In this document: positions 1 through 12,082 of the stretch, piece after piece
Layout of the letters: each line of letters starts with the position of its first letter
How positions within the stretch are numbered: position 1 is the first letter of the stretch
Source of the DNA: Gelatoporia subvermispora B
Taxonomy: Eukaryota > Basidiomycota > Agaricomycetes > Polyporales > Gelatoporiaceae
Direction of reading: 5' to 3'
DNA length: 60,040 nucleotides
Assembly: GCA_000320605.2 (NCBI GenBank)
Contig: KB445832.1
Span: forward strand, 1-60,040
Program-made: the position numbers and the translations under genes
The notes under the pieces: model-generated
Databases searched by the model: none
What the model saw: only the letters and a program-made list of their open reading frames with translations
Told to the model about the DNA's origin: nothing

Positions 1-771
1 CGTGTAATATCGGCGCTGCTACGCACGCCAGGTTCCAAGCGGACTATAGCGACATGCGACAACCAATTGCCATTCACATTTCCCAAAAGTCACAACATTA
101 CCATTGACAATAAAATTAAAAAGTCCCAAACCGATTCCCGGTCGCCAGGTATACGCCAAATATTCATTTGCGCTCAAGTGCGAACTGATGATTATGTCAC
201 CAACCTTTCTTATCTTATCGCGGAATAATACGGTGAGGCATCCTTCTATGCACAAGAGTAAATAGCACCTGCCTTTTTCCTCCCTGGGAAGGAATATCTT
301 CAAAATTAGTGGAGGTAGCATATGAACAATTAGAAACCAGTCTGTGCGATGTATTTGCGCATATTTACACATTACGCTAACAGCGCATGTTCGTCTTCAA
401 GTCTCTAACTTTGTCGTATCGTATTGTTGTACAAACAACGAACAATAAACAGCGCATGTTATCATGTTATATCCATTCATGTTATCAGACAGGTTCTTAG
501 CTGCCGTGATATCTCTCAAAATCAGACTCTAAGACAAAACAAGCAACTGTACCACTGCTCGTTGAGGCAGGGTGAGACAAACATCATTATGCGAGCACAC
601 GTTGAAGTGTGCTAGTGAGGAACATTACATGACATGCGTTGCACAGATTCTGATCATACGACAGGAGACTGCGGAAGTGGCGTAAGGTACAATGACAACA
701 TCAGCCTCTGTGGATATCAACAAATCAGCTTGGAAGGTAGCACACCGCATGAGACTCCAGACTTACTACTT

Positions 772-3573
772 TTACCTGCTCGCAAGGGCGTCCAACTTGG
801 AGCCAAGGCCCACAAGCAACTTGATGAGCAACGCATTGACATCGTCAGCCTGTCCAGGCGCTCCAGCCTGAGCAGCCGCCGAAGGAGCTGCTGGGACCGC
901 TGGAGCGTCTGTCGTGGTCACCGGGGTTGCTGAAGAAGTCCCTGACGCAGAAGCGGGGGCCACAGCATGTCCCAAGGTAACCGGGTCCGCAGGGTCACCC
1001 GAGGTGGAGGGACCGTTGACATTGCCCGATGCAGACGAGGAGACGACGATATCGCCCGTTGCGGACGAGGAGACGATGGCGTCACCCGTTGTGGACGGGG
1101 AGACAATGACCTCGCCCGTTGCAGACGGGGAGACGATGACCTCGCCCGTTGCAGAGGAAACAGCTGTTTCGCCTGCTGCAGACGGGACCCTCGTGAGATT
1201 ACCTGATCCAAGTGCGCTGGCAGGCGTGACATCGTCCATCGTAGACGGTGCCCGTACGCAATCACCAGGTGCAGACGACGCACCAGCAACGTGTTCGGAG
1301 ACGGAGGGACCGACCGTGGAGGCAGCAGGGTCTGGGATTCTGTCGTCCTCGGAGCCGGAGTGGCCGATCATGGGGTCGTCCATGACACAGGGAGCAGTCT
1401 CGTCATCCAAATCGGAAGGAACATTTGCATTGTGATCTGAGGGCTTGGTCGTCTTGGTCGTCTTCGCTGCCTCTGCTGCCTTGACCGCCTTGGCCGCCTT
1501 GGCCGCCTTGGACAACTTGGTTCGTTTCGATGATGGAATTTCAACCGCGACTTCCATCTTCCGCTTCCTTGTCTCGAGGGGAGGAGGCGAAGGAACTTCG
1601 TTGATTTCGAAAACTTCATGGCGTCTGTGAACCTGCGATGCCAACAGCAACTGCAATGTGAACATGGTGCCACAAGGAAGTAGATCGGACTTCACACTTA
1701 CAACTTCTGAACCTTGGCGCTCCTGTTGTGGGGAGTCTGGGAGCGGCGACAGAAGAGCCCCAATCGCAGTTTTGCGCGAGCGGAGTGGACGTTGCGGAGG
1801 AGGAGTCTCGGGTTCCAACTCGTCATGTTCATCCTCGTAGTCCTTGACGTTAGATGACCTGGCATCTTCGACTTCAGCGCCGGAGTCGCTCTCGAGCTCA
1901 ATTGTTGGCTGGCGCGGCTTCGATTTTGTGTTGCGCATGCTACGGGTCGAGACACTACCGGCCGTGCTAATCGCCTTTGACGCAGCTTTACCAGCATTAG
2001 TATCAGGCAACAGCATAACTTCACCAATGTCGAAGTTCGCGCGTTCCTTATTGCCGATCTTCAAGTACCAAGCACGGTTGGTGACGGAACCAACACCTGC
2101 TTGAATTGGAAGGTAGCCAACAATCGCAAGGTACGACTTGGCCGGGATGTTTTCTGTAAGACATAGTCCCTTCGTAAGTGATCACGGCCAAACATTCAAC
2201 TCACGTACCTCCGGCGATTGCCATCACCGCTTCCTTGTTGACGAGCTTGATTGGGTACTGACTTGAGGTGAATGCGTTCGCGAGGGTCTTCAGCTCATTT
2301 ACGCTCATGCCATAAATACCTCGCGTCGTCACGTTGAACATGGGAAACTCCACACCGGAAGGCCAGTTGATGAGAACGAGGCCAAACTGAACCAGATAGG
2401 GGTACAACTTGAGCCAATACGAATAGTTTCCCTTGGGCGGCTTGTGCCCAGGTATAACATCTGACAGACATTGATGTTGTTAGCGAATATCACAGATGGA
2501 TAGCTCACTTTGACTTACCGAAAATCGTGGCCAGTTGGAGCCGGATGAATTCCTGCAAGGTCTCCCTTGAGCTATCAGAAGGCATTTGACGGATTGTGCC
2601 GGGACGTGCGCGGGTCGGGGTCCTGCCATATGCACTGATAGATGTTGACGGTCTTGCTGATGGAGACTCAGGATCATTTTGCGAAGGCGCATCTTCGTCA
2701 TCTTTATCGTCTTCGTCCAAGTAAGGCATGTAGATCTTCCCTGTGTAGAGCGAACATAATCAATGGGAGATCCCAATGATAGAACACGCGACATACCATA
2801 TGTTATTGGCTGATCAAGGAGGATACCAACGTCGCGGTCTTCCAGCAGTATGTCTTTCGCGAGTTGCATGTTGGCCTTGTACTTCTTCTTGAAGCTCGCA
2901 AAACATACACCATACGTGTCCGGGTCATCGGACACGGTGATGAAACCTGCCAAAGAAGTTGTGCTCAGCAAAGCCGACTCGCATAGTAGACAAGAACTTA
3001 CCGAACTCGTCAGGGTCCAGGTACTTCCGACACTCCGCCTCAATGTTCCGCGTCCAGTAATCGGTGTACAGATGTTGTATCTCAAACCAGTGCTTGTTTC
3101 CAGCCCGGTGGTCGACGTAGATGTTGAACAATTTGTCCTCGTCGATGCCGAGCTCCTCAGCTGTGGCGCGAAAGACGGCGTCGAGTTGTGGAACTCGTCC
3201 AAGCACGATCTTCAGAAACGCCTTCGCGTCCTGCCGTTGTTTGATGGCAGCCAAGTCGGCGGAATCCTCAGAGACCAGGACTTGGTAGCATATGCGACCA
3301 TTGGAATTGGCTGCAAGCAGCATGTCAATGCTTTCGTGAAGATCACATAGATGTAATTGTGATTGACTTACCATGAGTCGCGGTCCCCCCCTCGTCATCA
3401 CTTTCCTCCTCTTCCTCGTCGTCTTTCTCCTGCTTGGCCGATTCTTTCTCCTTCCTGGCTGCATCCTTCTCCTTCTTGACTGAGACCCGATCAGCGTCCT
3501 TGCCCTTCTTGATCGAGGAACGATCAACATCCTTGCCCTTCCTGCCCGTCGGCCGCGGTGCTACTTTGGCCAT
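772..3573 (-). CDS. Six-exon gene, protein of unknown function (838 aa) with disordered repeat tail
   Basis: Not recognised. Exons on the minus strand: 3573-3372, 3310-3002, 2946-2797, 2740-2519, 2460-2209, 2153-772. They join in one frame to 2517 nt (838 aa). The N-terminus is a charged Lys/Glu linker of about 70 residues. A folded-looking part follows (about 70-400) with motifs such as KHWFEIQHLYTDYW and LVLINWPSGVEFPMF. The C-terminal ~430 residues are low complexity: an acidic stretch, a KAAKAAKAVKAAEAAK run and about five copies of a 10-residue repeat (SATGEVIVSP-like). All five introns are 55-61 bp, have GTRNGT donors and are in phase 1, so every internal exon is a multiple of three. 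The ATG at 3573 was chosen because it opens the frame just after a likely 5' UTR intron. The long ORF at 914-1435 on the plus strand is a shadow of the repeat tail. Confidence 0.72.
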
Positions 3574-3581
3574 GTCGGATG

Positions 3582-3637
3582 CTAGCACGATGCGTAAGAT
3601 CAATGTGAAACAATAGTTGAGAATGAAGTAGACTTAC
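3582..3637 (-). other. Likely 5' UTR intron of the 772-3573 gene
   Basis: On the minus strand a GTAAGT donor at 3637 and a TAG acceptor at 3583-3582 define a 56 bp intron ending eight bases before the ATG at 3573. Size and donor match the five coding introns of the gene. Confidence 0.5.
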
Positions 3638-3696
3638 AGTGTCAGGCTTGAGGGAAAACCGCAAGTGACAATCCAAAGGCAGGCACGAGAACAGAA

Positions 3697-3761
3697 CAAG
3701 ACAGAGAGAGACAGAGAGAGACAGAGAGAGACAGAGAGAGACAGAGACAGAGACAGAGAGA
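3697..3761. repeat. GA-rich microsatellite in the gene's upstream region
   Basis: Imperfect (GACAGAGA)n for about 65 bp. On the sense strand of the downstream gene it is a CT-rich tract 125-190 bp upstream of the ATG, the usual place for pyrimidine-rich promoter tracts in filamentous fungi. Several long ORFs across it are artefacts of the repeat. Confidence 0.85.
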
Positions 3762-4937
3762 AGGGCAAGCAAGAAATTCGAAGTGAGTGCGGCGTTTTGA
3801 ATTATATCGAAGTAGCTCACGCACAGAGTCGCAAGCCTCTGCCGGCAGCACTGATGCAGAAGTCTCACTTCGGCGTGAGCGGAGATTGACATGAGTCATT
3901 ACGACATACACAGTAGGTAATGAACCGGGCGTCGTTTTCCGGTGGTTGTCGCCAATGTCCCGAATAGGCATAGCGCAGGCAGCGAACGCAGGACTGATAG
4001 AGGCCCGATAGAGGGCTGATAGAGGACGACAACGGCGAAATTTGGCGGTGGGAATCGACGAGTGAATTGCGCCGGGGGAGAGAGTGTGTACTGATCATAG
4101 CTAGGGTATGCCCGTCAGGTCTTCAGATGTGATTGTCCGCACAGCGGAAGCAAAAACCGCGAGTTTGACTCTGTTGACAGACATAACAAACATCAGAGCC
4201 AACATCACAACAATGTGATGTCAGCCAAACCACCGTCTTCTCAGGCCGATATGTTCATAACATCACTCGGCAATGAACTCGCCTGTTGCTGTTACATCAG
4301 AACTTTCGAAAGCTCCCGCAACACCGAGTCATCGGCATATTCCGTATCATTTCCTTATTTAGCATCTTGGTGCGCGGGGTTTCCGTTTATAACCACATTA
4401 CTTCTCACACCAATTCGTAATCTCAACATCCACGCGCCAAATATACATCATCTCCTCAGGAACGGGCGGGCATGTGGTACGGCCAAATGTTCATCAATTG
4501 TATCAGGTGGGCGCCCCAGAGGCATGCGGCATTCGCGGAGATAGAATGTTTGTGAATTCCAAGACGGTGCAACACAATAATGACACGAAATGGCTACACC
4601 TAGCATCCAGCAGGGGTATTACAAAGAAAGGTATCCACAAACAGGGTTAGAAACACGAAGATACACACTGGAGACAGCTCAGTCTCTAGGTTTCCACAGT
4701 TGTGTGTAGGGTATGGACACAAAGAACCATATGTTATATATCGCGACCAAACATGATGGCCTGACAATACAAGTTGTCAACATGCAATCAGGTCACCGAT
4801 ACCGAGTAGACACACTCGTGTAGTCAACCATGAGTCAGGAACTTCAACTTGAGTGTAACTATCTGCTGAGTATGTGTGAGTGTAACTGACAACTTGCCTA
4901 ACTTACATCTGTGGTGAAATTCTCTCCAAAGTCATAT

Positions 4938-5223
4938 CTCGAGCATAATTATGAAACATTAGATGGTAACATATATCTGAGCAAGGTTACACAAGATCAT
5001 CAAATATGTAACATGGGCTCAAACACCGAAATCACATGTTCATAATACGAAACATCTCGTTCCATGAACATCACTGACCTCGAGTATAATTATCAAACAT
5101 TAGATGGTAACATACATGTGAGCAAGGTTACACAAGATCATCAAATATGTAACATGGGCTCAAACACCGAGACAACATGTTTACAATACAAAACATCGCG
5201 CGTTCCATGAACATCACTGACCT
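4938..5223. repeat. Tandem duplication, ~141 bp unit, two copies
   Basis: The unit beginning CTCGAGYATAATTAT at 4938 recurs at 5079 and both copies end with ATCACTGACCT (5080 and 5223). The copies differ by scattered substitutions and a 2 bp indel. No coding potential is seen in 3.7-6.1 kb; the rest of this stretch is AT-rich unique sequence with many ACATGT-like words. Confidence 0.85.
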
Positions 5224-6142
5224 TGAAGCTTGAACATTTCCGTGTTGTGGCCAATCATTGAACACATCTCTCCAGGAATAATGTATCATGTGCGATCATG
5301 TATCAAGCATGACCACTAAACAGTAACATAACAGTGAATGGTAAAACATGTTCAGAGCTGACATGGAAAACAAGACATGATCACAAACATCAAGGGCACA
5401 TGTTCCATATGTGAAACATCACTGGACGTAACTACTCAGATGTAGCAGGTGTGTTAGCTGTGGCGATGTTATTCATAGGACAATGTTACCATCAGGCCAA
5501 GCAATAGCCGGGGCATATTTCACGCAATTGTACAACTGGTATGGTGAAGGAATGGGACTATCTGTGTACTCTCGCTAGTCCAGGGCATCCTTGCCATCTC
5601 TCTCTTCGTCCTCTATCTGTTACCTTGGTTGTAATACTTGTTTGCACCATGGGCAAGAATAGATCCAGAGGCAGCATATTGAGATGCACCAGCTGTAGCA
5701 ATTTGTCAGTTGTGCATCTGAGAAACGTGCAATTACTATACCAGATATTTGTCTGTGACCAGACTGGTTTCTCCATCGAGAGTGTCTGGTCACCGGTGGA
5801 TCCTCGCATATGCACGTTGGCGCCTCTGAAGCTGGGTATGGCTAAACCTTATTTGTTTTGTTTCCAATATTGTTGCCATTTATTAGTATTGGGCAAGCGA
5901 TTTATTGACAGCGGTCATGAGATGTTTATGTGTTTGTATCTATTTCTTTATCTTCATTTGGACCTGGTTTCTTCTGCGATGGCATGCCACCTAGAACCAG
6001 CGTGATTTACTCGTATTTGTAAGTTGTTGTGGGTGATCTGCATAGTAGCTCGATAGTCGCTGTCATTGGTTAGTTTTAGAATGTCACCAACACTAATGTT
6101 CACCTGGACCCTTGGCGTGTGTTAGCAGCGCCGATATAACAC

Positions 6143-7427
6143 ATATAACACATTCAATATAACATATTGAATATCAAAAGCAACTTTGTTAGATGTGACT
6201 ACCCACGTGACAATTGCACACGTGTGACCGTTGATTGGTATTAGCATCCCAGCAGATCATGTCATGATTCAGTGTGTGTGATATAGAGCCAGCGAGCGGC
6301 AAAACCTGCTACTAATATTTCCTCTACTTCCTCTATTTCCTCTATTTCCTCTATTTCCCCTACTGTACCTGTATGTATGTGCCTGAATGTATTCCTGTAA
6401 TCCTTTGTGTACAAATCCGGTCCGTGCAAAACATTCAACTAATATGTACAACATTATGCAAGTTTTCGTGATCGGCAGCTCAGACATTGTGTTTACTCAT
6501 CAGGCTCGCCTTCTGCACTTTATCTGATTGTTCCACCACAAAAAAGGGGAATTCCAGGACAATCATGCTGGAAGACACTAAGGTAAGCAGTGCATAGTAT
6601 GAAGATGAGCACAACAAATGACACTCAGCCATTAATGGGACTTGAAGTAGAACTTCTTATTCTGCTTGCAGGCCTGTATCGATTTGACAATCTTGCAAAA
6701 AAACACTATAACTAGCAGTCACATGCCACAAAGCCTCAACGGCTACCTATGTGTATTGTAACCCGACAACTGTTACCTCACAAAGTATATCTGCATTACC
6801 AAACCAACACAGTCCCTGGCTGAATATCCAGGGATGTAGGGTTGGTAATGCAGGCAGCTGTGTTAGGTAATAAGATGGCGCAATTGCATGCTGATCCTGT
6901 CTATCATGTGTCCAGATTTCAAATACGTCTAGCTGATTGGCTCCATATCACCGCCCGGTGAGAGAGCAGCCTGTCATGCATGTGTTGATCCGTGCCATTA
7001 CGTACTAGAAGCATACTGGATAATTCCTTCATATATTCAAATGTGGGTACCTACTGACAGGATGCCATCATCTTCAAGCGCAGGAACTTTGACGTAGAGA
7101 TCCAGTACATTGGTGGCAGGGAAACTGATGGTCACCTGAGAGGCTTGGGTCAGGTATTGTTCTTGGTACGCCAGAGCGAGCAACACAAATTGGACCACTG
7201 AAGCACATCTAGGACGAAAGTATCTGCTTACACTTTGTTAGTAGTCTCACAGACAGAGGGACTCCAGTGGCATGTAGCACAATGTAGTGATCACTGATAC
7301 CTGATAACCATCGGAAAGAATGGCGTCAATGTGCACGTGCTGCAAAGCACAAATGCCGTCACTGTGCATGTTAGGGCCCGGACCGTTCGGCAGGCTGTGA
7401 TGGCAAAGATTGCAATATGTTGATGTA
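6143..7427. other. Stretch without a supported gene; pyrimidine repeat
   Basis: No exon set could be built. It holds a short (CCTCTATTT)n tract at about 6315-6362, and otherwise unique AT-rich sequence. Confidence 0.5.
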
Positions 7428-7774
7428 CTGTAAACCCCCAAATTATATGTTGATATACTGTAAATCCCCAAATTATAACAAACGGCTGTGACATCGTGAC
7501 CTAACAATTTCGTCCCTGTGCTAACAACTGGCCATATAAGAATGGCCAGTATTCCTGCCAAGTGGGTGGAATCGGTGCTGTGGTTGCGTAATGATGCTCT
7601 TCCGATGTTACAGGCCTTTGTGAGCTACGAAATTCAAGTTCTGCGCATAATTCGATTTTCCGCTTACAAATGGGTGAGGCATTCAGCACCTTTTTGTGAC
7701 GTGACAAAGTATGAAGTTAACAAAATAATTACGTTCCGTGACATGAAGAATTGTTATAATTTGGGGGTTTACAA
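7428..7774. mobile_element. MITE with ~24 bp TIRs and TA flanks (Tc1/mariner-like)
   Basis: The left terminus CTGTAAATCCCCAAATTATA (7458) and the right terminus, whose reverse complement starts TTGTAAACCCCCAAATTATA (7774), are near-perfect inverted repeats of ~24 bp. Both are flanked by TA (7456-7457, 7775-7776), the target site of Tc1/mariner elements. The body is ~317 bp with no ORF. A second copy of the left terminus lies 30 bp further out (7428), also preceded by TA, so the left end is tandemly duplicated. An internal palindrome (ACTGGCCAT...ATGGCCAGT) lies near 7525-7550. Confidence 0.75.
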
Positions 7775-8049
7775 TAGAAGCTCTACGGCAGAGTCAGTCC
7801 TGCAGGCTTAGGCAGTTACGCTGAGGGTGCCATAAGAACTTCCCATAAGACATTCGTTTACGAGAAAAGATGATAATACTGACATCGCAGCGTGTCGTAA
7901 ACGAGATCGGCATCTCGAGTGCCTTGCAGAATCGTATTTTACGTGGGTGCACAGATTTGCACGCCCCTAGTACCATAAAACTGGTGAACAACAGCTGTTT
8001 TCCGTTCACAAAGCAACTCTCACAAAGCAACTGTCCTCACGTATTTACA

Positions 8050-8774
8050 ATGAATCCTCCGCCACCGCCACAATTCAGTCATGAGCAGGACTTGTTACAG
8101 ACAGTTGCCGTCTTATACATCCTTGCCGAAGACCGAATTCCACATCTTCAGCACATGCCGGTCACTGAGGTCCCTGTCATGTCATACACGCCTTCATATG
8201 CCCGTGCTGGGATGATGCCATTTCCAGAAGTTTTGCTTCCCTATATAAACATGCAGCTACGTCAACACGCGTGGAACTGGGTGGTAAGTCAACAACTCAC
8301 AATTTCATCTATCCTACCTTCTTGACATATCGGGCATAATGTTCTGAGTAGGACATCACTCGTCTCTCGGAAATGACAGAGGATTTACCGTACGGTTTCA
8401 TAGCCTTCTATGGGAAGGCATCAAAAGATGGCCATGCTTTTCCTCTGAATCAAAACATCCAGTCCATCCAGCAAAACAAGTTCAATAAAGCATCGGCATG
8501 GAGAGGCGACATCATTGTTGCAAAATATACCGATGCAAAGTTCTCCAATATGCAGCATATATCTATGGCGGACTGGCCGGTACTCAAAAACTTTTTCCAA
8601 ACGCACTATAAGCCATTAAGTGAGTGTGTTTATTTCCAGGATTTCCAATCAGGTCATCACTCCATCCAATGCGTGTTTCCTACTATGGTGCAAATGTGTG
8701 GCCATTACGCAATACTTTCCGGAACAATGTGGGCTATGCCGATGACACAGAGTGCGAGAGTCTACCAAAAGTGA
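8050..8774 (+). CDS. Two-exon gene, unknown basidiomycete-type protein (~218 aa)
   Basis: Exon 1 is 8050-8283 (ATG, ends in a GTAAGT donor) and exon 2 begins at 8352 after an AG acceptor, both phase 0; together 218 aa. The N-terminus is proline-rich. Exon 2 holds a compact region with WRGDIIVAKYTDAKF and ISMADWPVLKNFFQTHY, a layout I associate only loosely with uncharacterised mushroom proteins. A CATAAAA box sits ~75 bp before the ATG. The 3' end is uncertain: a GTGAGT donor at 8620 could join to a CACAG acceptor near 8748 and give a different, shorter tail ending in CESLPKVNMY. It is not clearly an AF-family member. No function is assigned. Confidence 0.55.
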
Positions 8775-9393
8775 ACATGTACTGACCGGGGCCAATCAAA
8801 CAGCGGATGATTTACACGAGTCACAGACCATCCAAAGTCTATGCATTCAGCCATCGCGACTTCGGGATCGTGAAACATCACACACATGGAGTAGTAACAC
8901 ATGTTCGAGGGGACACGGAACCAAGTGCGAAGCAGATATGTCTGAAGATACAGAGAGTTGTGCCGGTGATCAATAATCTTGTCATGTTTTACACACAACC
9001 ATTAGTATTGGAAGTTGTAGATGTCCTAACATTCTTGATATCACAAAGTTCATTGGCTGAATAGAGGTTCATGTCCAACATAGATGGCACGGTGCATGTT
9101 TACGTCTTAAACTACCAGATTGTGTTATATGGAGGTCATGGCGCATGGGGGGACCTTAAAGACCGCAGAAGTATATCACGTCTCGTCACGTAGCATGAAT
9201 TGGAGAACAAGCTTGATGTCAGAAGACAATTATAACAAACGTGACCTAACGGAACTATTGTAAGATCGCCACCCTACAGCTGTGTCACGAGCCAAACTAA
9301 GGATACTAAAGGATAAAGGGAAACATCTTAAACGATGAAGTACGGAATCAGGACACAAACATTGTAACTAATCATTGAACAGCCAAACATGCT
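8775..9393. other. Intergenic, no supported gene
   Basis: Short overlapping ORFs only, none with splice support or a recognisable motif. Confidence 0.4.
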
Positions 9394-11059
9394 CTATAGG
9401 AACAGCTTATCATCACCATCATCGTCGTATGTGGTCTTTCCAACATCCTCTGGCGCAGATAGTAAGAGAGAAATGGTTTCGAGCTCATATCCGGTTGCCC
9501 ATGACGCCCAGGAACGTCGCGACGACGTCGAGTCGCCGGTTCTCCATCGTGTCAACGTTGCTTCGAGAAGCACTATGTCGCCCGTTGTGAGATCAGCAGC
9601 CGATAGTCTCACCATGGCTGCTTTCGATATCAATATTTCGGTCGCATCGAACACGTGGGTGAATGGTTCAATCTTGAGAAATTCAATGCAAGCAGGTAAC
9701 ATCATCCAAGTCAGGACATACCGTAGCGGCACTTTTTCCTTTCACACGAGTGGTCATACGACGAGTGGCATAGACCGCATTCCCTTGGTCGTTTGTAGCT
9801 AGCCCAATGTTAGCACGATCTGGTATTGTTGGTTGTGAACAACAAAACAGTACTCACCTGGAGAAGGCCTTGCTTTGTTGCGCGCCAGTCGCAATGCCGC
9901 ACCTAGATCGCACTGTCTGAATGGTACAATCCCAACGCTGACACGTTCCTGCGCTTCACCTTGGGAAGAAAAGAACCAAACAGTTCTTATTCTTCCCACC
10001 ATCCATATTCTCACAACTTTACCCTTAAAACATAGATATCTGAAACTGTCTGAATCACTATTTGATCCCCATTCGCAACTAGGGGGCAACGTTTGGACGG
10101 AGTACCGGCAGTTACGGTTGTCTTCAAAGGCAACCAATGTTTCCAACCTCCTACAATCGTCAAAGATGAATCAGGACGATACATTTACACATAGTGAACA
10201 AATGTAACGCACTCTTTCAATTCAGCATCGACAAATTCAGGCAATTGCATGGTGAAGTACGGGTTTGGCAGGGGTCCAATGGGAGCAGAGTACATCGGTT
10301 TCTCTGTAGTAACAGCCGGCATTTCTTCAGGTACATGAACGTCATGATGACCAATACCTAGGTCGAAAAAGAACATAACAATGTCTGAGCGCATATTTCT
10401 ACAATTCTCAAAAATACATCTACCTTCAGGTATATCTGTGGCATGCGTGGCATGTTGAATATTGACTGTGGTCTGTGAAACTGGTGTGGCAGAGTGTGTA
10501 TCATCTTCAGGACGACGGTTAACGGCCACGTCCTCATTGTCATGTCCCTCTATCAGATGCAGCCGGTGTAAGACTACAATAGAACGGGCATAACACAAAA
10601 AGGTTTGCTCACTTCGCGAGTTCATTGCACTGTTCGTTACCTCCAGGAATGCCTGGCGAGCACCTGTAGGATCTAGAAAAACATTCATTTTGGCCAGTTA
10701 CCAAACATCACTATCACAAACAACATGTTCTCATACCTTCAACACGCACCACCGAATCTTGGGACTGTGTTTCTACAACACCGTTTGCGTGTGACGGACT
10801 AATTTGAACGCTGAGTAGAAAATAATCACAACATCGCAGATACGCGCTACCTCTCATGAATGGCGACCACTGTGTCAACTGGGTGGACTGCGAGACCTGA
10901 TGGGTCGTTCTCGTCTGTATGCAACACAGAGCCCACACTAGCACACCTGTGATCAGTTTCATTGTCATGTACGATGTCCTGCAGAAGAGCGCACCGTGCG
11001 CGTTTCGTGTTACGATTGTTTTCCTGCATTGCAAGCTGACGACGAGTACGAGTAGTCAT
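9394..11059 (-). CDS. AF1: array-family protein, about nine exons
   Basis: Built from ATG 11059 downward. Exons join in frame across introns with donors GTAGCG, GTATGA, GTGAGC, GTAGAT, GTAAAT, GTGAGT and GTATGT and AG acceptors; several introns are only 38-40 bp. The N-terminus is basic (MTTRTRRQLAMQ). The family core starts with RLETLVAFED and YSVQTLPPSCEW, then the valine-rich strand VVRIWMVGRIRTV. A phase-1 intron follows SPSP, and the last exon carries TGDIVLLEATLTRW and GYELETISLLL before an acidic end (DDDGDDKLFL). These blocks align with the other AF copies. A TTTATAAG box lies ~45 bp upstream of the ATG. Cell location and role are unknown; the basic start and acidic end are seen, anything more would be a guess. 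Confidence 0.65.
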
Positions 11060-11689
11060 AGTGGTGATCTGTTCATTTCGTGTCGGTGTATTGCAGGTGA
11101 CTTATAAACCAAACCATGGCCCCCTCCAATTTCATAAGTTACACTGGGACAGCGTAACCTTCGCATCACGAGACAGACATGACATGTCCATTCAAGACGG
11201 CCGGCGATGTTACTGTGTTTGTCCAATCACATGCATAGATGATGAATGGGAGCGTCTCGCGTTCACAAAAGGAAATTGTATGACAACTTCTCCTCTTTGG
11301 CGCTAATCAGCAAAACAAATTGCTCGTCACCCGGTACTCGGCGTGAGTCGGCGCAATATTAGCAGGATCTGATGGGATGTTTCCGAACATGCATATAGTC
11401 TCGAAAAAGGCAGGAGACTACACAGACACTTTGCTGATTGTACCTGACGTAGAAATTGACAAAGTATTTCCTTTTTGGTCACAGCCATCAAACAAGCCTG
11501 AGGTGAGCGATCGGAGCAGCACAAAGCGGATGGGTACACAGGGAGCAATCCAACCGTAAAACACTACGCTGACGTCCACCGACAACACAAGATCGAGTCA
11601 ACAGTATGACGCAGACGGTGAGACATTGGTGGATTACAGTGTGAAAGCACCTAAAGATCAAACAGATATGCACCATCAGAGGATACTGG

Positions 11690-12082
11690 TATCCACCTGC
11701 GGGGGATGGCCATTTCGTTCATGTTCCCGTTCATCATTATCCCATCGATGACGGCTTGGACATTGCCCTGACACAAAGCATCTTCACCACTGCTGGCGAA
11801 GTGCGCACAAGTAAGATATGGGTCACCAGTCCAATGGACCCTAGCTTCAGACAGAAGATGATTGTGTACTACGTCTGCGGTCACTCCAGAGAAAGTACAA
11901 ACGAAGCTTTGTTGTCCATTGCAGGCATGCATTGGTCAGGGGAGGCGGTCATATTTAGATACGGCCAGAATGGCTGCCGGTTGATCAATATGAGAAAAGG
12001 AGACGATCTGGCAGCTCACACTGCACTGAGAACGTACGTGACAACAGATACCACACCATTTGAGGTCACTCACCATTGTTAA
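11690..12082 (+). CDS. AF2: partial array-family copy
   Basis: An open frame reads through the AF order: a VHVPVHHYPIDDG block, then SKIWVTSPMDP and MIVYYVCGHSRE, SIAG at the position of the usual phase-1 intron, then RKGDDLAAHTALRTYV and PFEVTHHC. The last two match the DIV motif and the final F-x-V strand of other copies. Here the intron after SIAG seems absent, because the frame stays open. The 5' part was not resolved; ORFs at 11061-11306 and 11377-11559 on the same strand may hold it. Probably degraded or 5' incomplete. Confidence 0.4.
   Translation, partial: YPPAGDGHFVHVPVHHYPIDDGLDIALTQSIFTTAGEVRTSKIWVTSPMDPSFRQKMIVYYVCGHSRESTNEALLSIAGMHWSGEAVIFRYGQNGCRLINMRKGDDLAAHTALRTYVTTDTTPFEVTHHC

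Larger units (their letters stand above)
1..6142. mobile_element. Candidate TIR-bounded segment carrying one gene
   Basis: The first ~38 bases of the window, read as reverse complement, match 6105-6142 with a few mismatches and one indel; the shared core is GCAGCGCCGATAT, preceded by GGCGTG. The two ends are therefore an inverted repeat around 6.1 kb that holds one intron-containing gene (772-3573). No target-site duplication can be tested because the left end is cut by the window edge, and no transposase is recognised inside. It could be a non-autonomous DNA transposon with a captured gene, or simply two dispersed repeats facing each other. Related pieces of the same repeat (GTCCGCTTGGAAC-like) occur at 59881-59903 and 60018-60040, which shows it is a dispersed family. 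Confidence 0.35.

Noticed and set aside
914..1435. Plus-strand ORF of 173 aa
   Set aside because: Antisense shadow of the Ser/Thr repeat tail of the spliced minus-strand gene; its repeats mirror the coding minisatellite.
3524..3971. ORFs across the GA-rich microsatellite
   Set aside because: Open only because of the simple repeat; they overlap the 5' exon and promoter of the gene.
5541..6005. Plus-strand ORF of 154 aa
   Set aside because: No splice, promoter or motif support; composition looks random and it lies in repeat-like sequence.
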